Origin: Amorphochlora amoebiformis
Lineage: Eukaryota > Cercozoa > Chlorarachniophyceae
Assembly: GCA_054601695.1 (NCBI GenBank)
Contig: BAAHQB010000338.1
Location: 62,001 to 126,000, forward strand
Direction of reading: 5' to 3'
DNA length: 64,000 nt
Shown here one piece after another: positions 1 to 64,000 of the stretch. How positions within the stretch are numbered: position 1 is the stretch's first letter; every line of letters starts with the position of its first letter. The position numbers and the translations under genes were made by a program. The notes below the pieces were generated by a model that saw only the letters and a list, made by a program, of their open reading frames with translations, searched no databases and was not told where the DNA came from.

Positions 1-106
1 CCACATATATTCGTACACATACTACATACATATATAAGCAAATGTATCCGCATGAAATATTCATCATATACTCAAATTTGTACGTATATATATATATATA
101 TATAAT

Positions 107-189
<83 letters not shown>

Positions 190-190
190 G

Positions 191-233
<43 letters not shown>

Positions 234-240
234 GGGTTTA

Positions 241-4125
<3,885 letters not shown>

Positions 4126-4214
4126 CTTAGATCTAGGACAACAGATGGATATCTTTATAAGTATAATCCATATATTTATATAACATATACACGTATATGC
4201 ATATATATATATAC

Positions 4215-4287
<73 letters not shown>

Positions 4288-4366
4288 ATATTTATATAAG
4301 TATCGACACATGCACAATACATATACTAAGATATATATAGGTGTGTGTATGTATATATATATATAA

Positions 4367-4404
<38 letters not shown>

Positions 4405-5365
4405 TTATAATACCCATTTACCATAAGTACGAACATATCTACACACACAAACTTACATACACACTATTAAGGTAATACATACTCCGTCTGAATGTATCAC
4501 TGAGTGTATTAAACGCCTACCGACACATCTCACACACATATAAACCATACATTCTTCCGTGTGAATACATACAACAGTAAATCCGCTCAATGACGCATCG
4601 TAACGTGAATTTACGATCCATATATGACCATCGGACACTGTGTCTCCACACGAGTGCAAACGCCAATAAAAAATGCGTTCAATGAAGTACGGCCCACCGT
4701 GTAAATACATACATGAGTGTGAACACCATCTTTCAAGCTTTCACGCCGATTTATTATCGCACGTTTTCACGCCGATTTAGTATCGATGTGATCGTAGAAA
4801 TTGTACGTTTGAGTGTTTCTACTTGGATTTTGGCGCGTGTCTACACAAGCTTACAATGTCGCACTTTCTGAGCTATTTCCATGCATTCACTCCCAGAATT
4901 AAAAGCTGTCTATCACGTTTATCGAAATTCAAGATTTTCTGCTGAAAATCACACAGACTCCCTTTTCACCCCTCTCTCAACGCTACCTCGGCCGGTTCCG
5001 CCGCTCTGCTTCTGGTTGGGCCGCAGAGATATTAATAAATTTCTTCAGATATTAATGAGATATCCTGGAAATCTACAGAATGATATTCGTTATCCATATA
5101 TCTAGATTCTAATATCGAGGATATCTATATTTACAAAATTTCCGGTACTAACGGACATAATAACGGACCTTGGATAATCTCTGCGGATCCCCAGAGACTC
5201 CGCACAACCCTACTTTGCGACCCAGCTGGCCGTGGGTCTATCGGGCAGCTCCTGCAGCTCCATAAACCTTATCAGACTTCTTACGGCCTCTACCCCCCTC
5301 GGTATAGAACCTCCACGGGCAATTTCAACTCAAAAATTAGATAAAAATCATTTTTTTTTCAGAAA
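4126..5365. promoter_or_regulatory. Divergent intergenic region between protein Y and GPI
   Basis: About 1.2 kb of mostly non-repetitive sequence separates the putative minus-strand start of Y from the GPI start, so it should hold both promoters. A near-perfect direct repeat (TTCACGCCGATTTAKTATCG) occurs at 4740-4759 and 4766-4785 and is a candidate regulatory site. A pyrimidine run ending TTTCAG at 5352-5362, four bases before the GPI ATG, looks like a 3' splice site and suggests a 5'-UTR intron. No convincing coding exon was found in this stretch. Confidence 0.45.
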
Positions 5366-29069
<23,704 letters not shown>

Positions 29070-29752
29070 CTAGATGCCAGTCGACCAGATAAAGCTCAGT
29101 TGGAATATTTAATTGACCGTGCAACTAGTGCAAGTGGAGCTTATGAACCAATACCGTGCCTGCTAGCCTGGGTAATTTCTAAAATTTATCACTGCTATGA
29201 AAGTTTCGTAATCCTTGTTTAACTCTAGAACTATATCCAGTTTTTACTGTAGCATTATAATCATGATCGTGTAAGTTTATCATACTGAGTCAGATATTTC
29301 AAATTTAACATTGCGCGCGATGATGGCCGCGACTAGTATTGCTCCGATTTATATACATTAGTTACTATCAGTCTCCAGACTAGCTAGAGTCTCTAGAGTC
29401 CAAGCCCAATAATTGGCAAAGAGCATAACAGAATAGATAATCTAGGATATCTAGTATATCTAGATTTAGTATATCTAGTATGTCTAGAATATCTATGCCG
29501 ATTGACTATATTCTAGATATTGGCCGCCACCCGAGCTTCCCCGTCGAAGCTTGGATGATTGCACTGTTTACCAGCCGGACATGTTCTCTCCCTTTGGTTG
29601 CACCCAAGATCCGCAATCATCTTCGTACCTGTTTGTATACGTGTACATGTTTTGTCCATACACATACAATTATATATTTATACAGATGTATATACAGTAT
29701 AATGTGTACAAATAGCCTATGTGAAAGAAATGGGTTGGTACATGTACATGCG

Positions 29753-29785
<33 letters not shown>

Positions 29786-29937
29786 AGTATATATATATAT
29801 ATATAATGTATATATACATATATATATTTGTATTTTTGTATGGGATTACTGATGTATCTTCATGTAAAACAACGCATATAGCTTAGAGAGACACATCCAA
29901 GCGCATTATATATATATATATATATTGTATATTTATA

Positions 29938-29970
<33 letters not shown>

Positions 29971-29987
29971 ATTACATGTTTATATAT

Positions 29988-30026
<39 letters not shown>

Positions 30027-30113
30027 TATATATATAAATATATACGACATTATTACATAAATATATTTATATTATATTTACCAAATATATACATAAATAT
30101 ACATATACATATA

Positions 30114-30160
<47 letters not shown>

Positions 30161-30335
30161 TGATTTATAAGATATATTTGTACATATACATATATTATAA
30201 ACGCAACATTATACACAGTTATACATATGTATTATACATATTCATATACACATACATATAGATATTCATATAAACATACACACATATATATACACACATA
30301 CACACGCACATATATATATATATATATATACATAT

Positions 30336-30376
<41 letters not shown>

Positions 30377-30514
30377 TATGTATGTACATATATAATAAGA
30401 AATATATTTATACATATTTTTATATATTATGTATTTATATATATATATATATATACATGTATATATACATACAATATATCTATATAATATATTTATACAT
30501 TTATACATGTATAT

Positions 30515-30589
<75 letters not shown>

Positions 30590-30639
30590 ACAACAAAGCA
30601 TGCATCCACAAGCTTATAAACAGGAAAGAAGCTAAAATA
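29070..30639. other. Convergent intergenic region after GPI and FIH stops
   Basis: Non-repetitive to about 29640, including a CTAG-rich stretch (29370-29520, many TCTAGA/TCTAGTATATC), then (TA)n and (CA)n. A plus-strand open frame at 29480-29640 has no splice signals or recognisable motif. I see no supported gene. Confidence 0.5.
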
Positions 30640-36387
<5,748 letters not shown>

Positions 36388-38178
36388 TATCCCTCCGTTC
36401 TGACGCACGATTACAATGAAGTGAAACAAATGGATAAACTCGGCGAAAGTGGATTCTGCGCCGAATACACTTATTTAAGTCGAATAATGTAGGCCATAAA
36501 GAGTTTTGAGTGGGGTTGGAGAGCTTTACATGATAGGAACCGACATAGGATTGTGTTTCTCTGTTCATACTTTGATCGAAGCTTTCGTCTCGTCCGTGCT
36601 AATGAGCCTCGAGCCTCGGATCACGAACGGCACGTGTGCTTTCAGGAGCTTAGGAATGTGATTTGAGCCCCAGCTGACGGTCGGTACAGCCCTACGATCG
36701 AATTTCAGTGAGTATACATGCCAAAATTCTTCTTGACTCATATCTGCGCAACTTTTTGACCCTACCGCCTACTTAAAATCCCAATGTAAACCCGAACCTG
36801 AGCTTGCGATATGAATCTATGTCGGTGCAGGGTTTATCGTCGTTACTCTCGAGGTCTTGCGCGTAGGACAGTGGGCTGTTGATGATATAATCCGAATCGA
36901 CGAAGGGGTGGTCTTCCACTGGATAAGACACCATAGCGTGCTGCCTCCACCCACAATAATCGTTCAAAATTCCGAGTATACGCGAGCTCGCCGTCATATC
37001 CTTCGGAATTCCGGTTCCAGTCCAGATATCCCTGAAGGGAAGCCCGGCACGGGGACCCGGCCCAGACCGCTTCCGTGCCATCCTCATCGCGGAAATGTGT
37101 CACGTGATCCTGCGGTGCGTCACATTCTGTCACGTATTTGGATAATACATAGTGTTATGCTGATATCAATCGAAAATATATGACTGGGATCTCTGCGAAT
37201 ACCCTCAAAATCTCCGGAAGTCTCTCATATCTCAATGAAGGCTCTAAAAGATTCCCGCCGACATCATCGACCTACATTGCTCCAACCCCACGCCCGCAAC
37301 CAATTTTCCCGCAAAAATCGTGGCGCTGCAGGTGCGTTTGAGTAAGCCTTATCGGATTGATATCGTCGATCGGCGATATTTACTAATTAAAACACTCACT
37401 GCTCGACCGCTCAACGTGTGACTTACAACTGCGATCATAATAAAGTCAGTACCCCAGCTACTAATGTACTTTTTACAGTCCGATACTAGCTCTTGTGACG
37501 ACGATCGCCGAGTTCTGGACAATGCGAAGGATTATTACCTTCAATTAGAGTCTACCGTGCTCGCATATACACTGCGGCTTATTCATGCATGCTACGGCTA
37601 AGTTGTTGAGTAGTACAGTTCTGGAAATTCTAGATGGTACATGTACAATGATTCTAGATGTAGTGCGACATAAACCGTACGATTCAGTAACAATGTGAAA
37701 TTGTACTATGATACAAGTACATGTAAATGTTGTAACACATGTACAACACTAGAACATACAGGGCTGCTTAGTAAGATTTCTAGATGATACGATTTAGCTA
37801 TAGTCTAGACAATCTAAATAGTACATCAAAAATCTAGAAAATGTAGTACGTGAAAGCAAAATTAATCTAGTTAATGATGCCAGAACTCAGTATCATTAGC
37901 TTGATCGATGTTTCAATAATATATACTAGATATATAACCTAGATAACTACTATCTAGACTATGGTTAGCTTAGTATACTAGATCTAGTTTCGATTCTAGT
38001 AGATATAGTATATAATATTGTATATACTCTACTTTAGATACTGAATTTCGTGATATATCCTATATATCCAGTATGTGTCTAGACCGAGTATTCATATGAA
38101 AACGATAATTCTATATGCTCAAATTAATTAAGATTGCTCATTTAACGTTCATGTAACTATAAAGTATACATTCATATG

Positions 38179-38211
<33 letters not shown>

Positions 38212-38378
38212 ATATATATATATCTAGATATATATATATATAAATATACATATATATTATACCTACAGAAGATTCTATCTAGTCTATACTACTCGGGTCG
38301 TCAGGTTCAGCTAGGTCCCAGAGTTTAGTGACTAAACTGCACCATTACGCTGACATTATCGTCAAGTTGATTCTGGCT
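36388..38378. other. Mostly unique region, possible further minus-strand exons
   Basis: About 2 kb with few microsatellites. On the minus strand, 36455-36291 reads (TG)CGCAG|..STFAEFIHLFHF...YFRYFS-stop, which could be the last exon of a separate upstream gene instead of the FIH N-terminus. Minus 36950-36795 reads HPFVDSDYIINSPLSYAQ and ends at a possible donor. The frames and phases do not resolve one model and I recognise no family. From 37590 to 38080 the sequence is rich in CTAG (TCTAGA, ATCTAG), like 29370-29520 and 44380-44580. Confidence 0.35.
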
Positions 38379-41988
<3,610 letters not shown>

Positions 41989-42139
41989 TAAGAAAGTTTT
42001 CGGATTATTTTGGGTGATTCTTCAAGGATATTTCACCGAAGAAATCGAATCGGTTCTTTGTTTCGGCTGTCAGGTACTGACGGCTACTGGCGCGCTACTA
42101 CCGACGGCGTCTTGTTAAGACCTGTGCTCGTGTGGAGTC
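41989..42139. promoter_or_regulatory. Short divergent promoter region between X and atpG
   Basis: Only about 150 bp separate the putative start of X (minus) from the atpG start (plus). It is GC-balanced with no microsatellite. A bidirectional promoter is inferred from the layout only. Confidence 0.4.
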
Positions 42140-43075
42140 ATGAAGACCGTATTGATCCTTAGCTGCGCTATCAACGTTGCTCTTTTCGCGACCCTTTGCG
42201 TCCTTGCATTCAATGGTCCTTCGGGTAAATCCTCTTTCTGTTGATGTTTCACTTTTTCCCCCTTTCCGGGGCGGTGAAATAGCAAATTTGAGACATATGT
42301 TTGTCGAAAGGCCACGTCTCCTCTGGGGTCGGCATGACCCGCGCATCGCGTGCTGCACCCACCGTCAACTTTGCTCGTATGGGTGACCGTAGGGTTGCCA
42401 CTTACGCCAACAAACAGGTTGCTGCCCGCAATACCCCCGGTAAGTCAGAACTATCCCCTGCGAGGTATCTTGTTGACCCCCCCCTGAATATCAGCTCCTC
42501 CCGCTCCTGGCAAGATCCGCGTCCGTGTCGGTGCCCCTCTTGCTGCTGCCGGAGCTGTTGGAGTCTGCAACCTTGCCACAAACCTTCCTGCTCTCGCTGC
42601 CGCCGGAAAGATCTTCGACTTTGACCTCACGCTTCCCTACATGGCCTCCGAGATTCTTCTTCTCTCTTTCTTCCTCGACAAACTCTGGTTCGGCCCCCTC
42701 AGCAAGGTCCTTGACCAGCGCAACTCCATGATGAAGGACACTATGCAGTTCGCCTCTGGCTCCCTCGACGAGTGCGACAACATGGTCGAATTCGCCGAGA
42801 AGTCTCTCCGTGAGCTCGAGGTCTCCATGAAGTCCGAGCGTGATGATAAGCTTAAGGCCCTCAACGCCGAGTGCGACGCTGCCCTTAAGGCCACCCAGGA
42901 GAAGGTCAACAAGGAGATCGATGAGGCGTTCAACGGAATTGAGAAGGACAGGCAGATAGTGCTTGACTCGCTCAGCACCGAGATCGAGACCTTCTGCTGG
43001 GAGGTTCTTGACAAGGTCCTTCCCTCCGGCCAGACCGCCTCTTGGAAGAAGGCTGATAATAAGCTCTTTGCTTAA
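42140..43075 (+). CDS. atpG: Plastid ATP synthase CF0 subunit b' (AtpG), nuclear gene
   Basis: Peripheral-stalk subunit of thylakoid ATP synthase. Exons 42140-42224, 42311-42439 and 42495-43075 give 264 aa plus stop, and phases match. Residues 1-23 are a signal-peptide-like leader (MKTVLILSCAINVALFATL) with likely cleavage before F25 (VLA/F at 22-25). Residues 29-83 are basic and Ser/Thr/Ala-rich, like a transit peptide. Residues 84-108 are hydrophobic and end PALAAA, like a thylakoid-transfer signal. The mature part starts KIFDFDLTLPYM, has one membrane segment (about 117-141, ending WFGPLSKVLDQRN as in b/b'), then a long charged coiled coil rich in Glu/Lys/Asp. The two introns (86 and 55 nt) are ordinary GT-AG with no TA or telomere repeats. 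Third codon positions are strongly C/G-biased, unlike GPI, FIH and PPR, as expected for high expression. Subunit b is the alternative, but the short b'-type N-terminal core fits better. Confidence 0.9.
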
Positions 43076-43557
43076 ATTTTTTGAGAGCGCAGGTACCGTC
43101 CCGTATGTGAATCATGCTGTACATGTTGAATATTTATTCACAAGTAGATATATTTCTTGCCAATTTAATACGCACACATATATACACATATACATATACA
43201 TACACACATATATATATATATATATATGTATGTATATATATACATATACATACATATTTATATATATATATATATATAATATATAATATATATATAATAT
43301 ATAGTATATATAATATATATAATATATATACATATTTTATATGTATATACATATTTCTATATAATATAGGTACAAATATATATAATATTATATTTCTATA
43401 TATAATATTGTATATCATAAGTTGTCATCTGTACTTGTTTAAAATATAAACGATATATGTATATATATATATATATATATAATATATATATATATATATT
43501 ACATGCATATTATAATATGTATATGTATATATATAATATATATATATATATAATACA

Positions 43558-43597
<40 letters not shown>

Positions 43598-43617
43598 TAT
43601 ATATATATATGTATATA

Positions 43618-43663
<46 letters not shown>

Positions 43664-43707
43664 GTATATTATAATATACCATATCATACTACACATGGTA
43701 TAAATGC

Positions 43708-43751
<44 letters not shown>

Positions 43752-43865
43752 TATATTAATATACATATATACAAATCATATATTCCTAATACTACATACA
43801 TATTAATATTATACATACATATACATATATATATATACATGTATATAAATATACATATACACATG

Positions 43866-43896
<31 letters not shown>

Positions 43897-44717
43897 GCAA
43901 ACATATACTACGTGCACAGGTATGTATGGAGGAGTACATCCTGAAAAAAAGTTTATGCGCTAGGGTCTGATAGCTGGCTCATGCAGGAATACAGTAAAGA
44001 TTTTACGAGGGGTGTATGGGAGTGGGACGACTTCTGGGGGGATAACTAGAGAACAAGATGGGAAGAAGTCACGCCGGTCTTATATATTTATTTTTTAATT
44101 TATAAATCGGTTCCTCGACTCCCTGGTTCTTGGGTGAAACTCACGTGAGTCATATCTATAGTTGGCTGATTTGGCTTTGCGTGGTCTCCTGCAATGTCAG
44201 TGAATTTATTAGACTCTGTTGGACTTAAGTCATGAGGACTTCCATGTGGACTTCCATGTGCGATCAATATTTCACTATATTATAAGTACTTCATTTAAAA
44301 ACTAGAAAAAGCATAAGCATGCCCGCTCAGCATCATTGATACTCCAGATATAATCAGTTATAGTCATTATTAGAATTCATCATCTAGATCATCTAGCCAT
44401 AATCAAAGCTGTGTCGCATTATCTAGATTATTTGGTGTGATAACGGCATCTAGCTAGACGTGTGGTCGATATCGATCAGCTATATAATTATATATACTTT
44501 AGATAGTATAGTCTCTAGCAGTCATGAAGTACTACTGTCTAGTACATGTATACTAGTAGTCTAGATTGTAATTGCATGATCAAAAAACTAAGTACCACAA
44601 TTTACTATCTTTACATAACAAAGTTAAGTTGCAATCTGAGGGGTGTCGTGTAGCTAGCTGTGTATAGTCTGTTGTTACATCTGTGATATACGGTTACTTG
44701 CAGCTGAGCGCGTGCTC
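43076..44717. other. Convergent intergenic region after atpG and PPR
   Basis: (TA)n to about 43910, then mostly unique sequence. On the plus strand at 43920-43963, after GTGCACAG, a frame reads [17 protein letters not shown]. At 43993-44050, after CATGCAG, another reads EYSKDFTRGVWEWDDFWGDN-stop. Either could be a terminal exon, but no upstream exon was found. A CTAG-rich stretch follows at 44380-44580. Nothing is firmly assigned. Confidence 0.35.
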
Positions 44718-62772
<18,055 letters not shown>

Positions 62773-63200
62773 CTGGTGGTTATCAAGATATATATATGCA
62801 TGTATGTATATTTGTATGTATGTATGTATGTATGTATGTGTGTGTGTGTGTATGTATGTTTGTATGAATGTATGTAAATATATACAGATAATATATATAT
62901 CTATGTGTGTATGTATGTATGTGTGTATGTATATGTATGTATGTAAGTATGTATGTATGTATTATGTATGTATGTATGTGTGTATGTAATGTATGTATGT
63001 ATGTATGTATGTATGTATGTATGTGTGTATGTATGTGCGTACGTACGTATGTATGTATGTATGTATGTATATATGTATTATGTATGTAAGTATGTATGTA
63101 TGTGTGTGTGTGTATGTATGTATGTATGTATGTATGTATGTACGTATGTGTGTATGCATGAATGAATGTATGTATGTATGTATGTGTGTGTGTATATGTG

Positions 63201-63232
<32 letters not shown>

Positions 63233-63240
63233 CATGTGTG

Positions 63241-63272
<32 letters not shown>

Positions 63273-63400
63273 TGTATGTATGTATGTATGTATGTATGTA
63301 TGTATGTATATGTATGTATGTATGTATCTATGTATGTATGTATGTATGAACGTACGGATATACGTACGTATGAATATACGTACGTATGCATATGTAGGGG

Positions 63401-63441
<41 letters not shown>

Positions 63442-63496
63442 GTGTGAATGTATGTATTGTATGTATGTATGAATGTACACATGTATGTATGTATGA

Positions 63497-63548
<52 letters not shown>

Positions 63549-64000
63549 ATGTACATATATATATATATATGTATATATAATGTTTATATGTATGTATGAG
63601 TGTATGTGTATATGTGTGTATGTATATAAGTGTGTATGTATTTATGTATGTCGGTATGTTTGTATGAACGCTATATGTATGTATGTATGTATGTATGTAC
63701 AAATGTATGTAAGTTTGTGTATATGTATATATGTCTGTCTGTATGTATGTATCCATGTATGTATGTATGTATATGTACGTGTGTATTGTATGTATACATT
63801 TATGTATGTATGTCGGCATGTACATATGTATGTATGTATGTATGCAGATATGTGTGTACGTATGGATGTATGTATATATGTATGTAGGTATGTATGTATG
63901 TACATATATATACATATATTATATATATATATACATAGACATATACATATATATGTATGTATATATATATACCCATATAATAACGCACACATATACACAC
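62773..64000 (+). repeat. (TATG)n tetranucleotide tract at the window end
   Basis: About 1.1 kb of TATG/TGTA units with TGTG and TA interruptions. The long open frames on both strands (Cys-Met-Tyr-Val or Ile-His-Thr-Tyr repeats) come from the tetranucleotide period and are not genes. Confidence 0.95.

Noticed and set aside
62783-63915. Histidine/tyrosine-rich or cysteine-rich long frames
   Set aside because: They arise from the (TATG)n period and are present in several frames.

Overview
The window is nuclear DNA of a eukaryotic microalga. It is dominated by (TA)n microsatellites and TTAGGG/CCCTAA telomere-type arrays, and most of these lie inside spliceosomal introns. Joining small exons by reading frame, splice sites and intron phase gives six genes. 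A nuclear gene for plastid ATP synthase subunit b' starts with a signal-peptide-like exon followed by a transit-like region, and the GPI gene also starts with a hydrophobic leader. Both point to a complex (secondary) plastid. Subunit b' is normally plastid-encoded in red-derived algae and nuclear in green-derived and peridinin-dinoflagellate lineages. A chlorarachniophyte-like or other secondary alga is therefore possible, but the species is not identified.

Layout: (1) 241-4125, minus: hypothetical small protein Y. (2) 5366-29069, plus: glucose-6-phosphate isomerase, 32 exons, 1953 coding nt spread over 23.7 kb. (3) 30640-36387, minus: FIH/HIF1AN-like JmjC asparaginyl hydroxylase, 15 exons, about 350 aa. 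(4) 38379-41988, minus: hypothetical protein X of about 114 aa. (5) 42140-43075, plus: atpG (subunit b'), 3 exons with short plain introns. (6) 44718-62772, minus: large pentatricopeptide-repeat protein with at least 28 exons; its 5' end is probably outside the window. Gene pairs alternate between divergent (Y/GPI, X/atpG) and convergent (GPI/FIH, atpG/PPR). The last 1.2 kb is a tetranucleotide (TATG)n tract.

The most unusual property is the intron architecture. Introns are built from (TA)n or telomere-type repeats running right up to the splice sites, and they contain repeated echoes of the adjoining exon edge together with its splice site. Donor-side echoes lie downstream of an exon and acceptor-side echoes lie upstream. 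They range from identical to barely recognisable and occur next to about twenty exons in both GPI and PPR. CCCTAA repeats in the sense strand also carry CTAAC (a branch-point-like motif), and CCCTAG ends several introns. Other intron content includes perfect 89-bp palindromes, 55-bp and 37-bp tandem repeats, a 1.2-kb CT tract, three GC-AG introns and candidate 18- and 30-nt introns.

The genes have no obvious common pathway. GPI and b' are metabolic or plastid functions, the PPR protein probably acts on organellar RNA, and the FIH-like enzyme is a 2-oxoglutarate oxygenase. All exon models were read by eye and none was checked by alignment software or RNA data.
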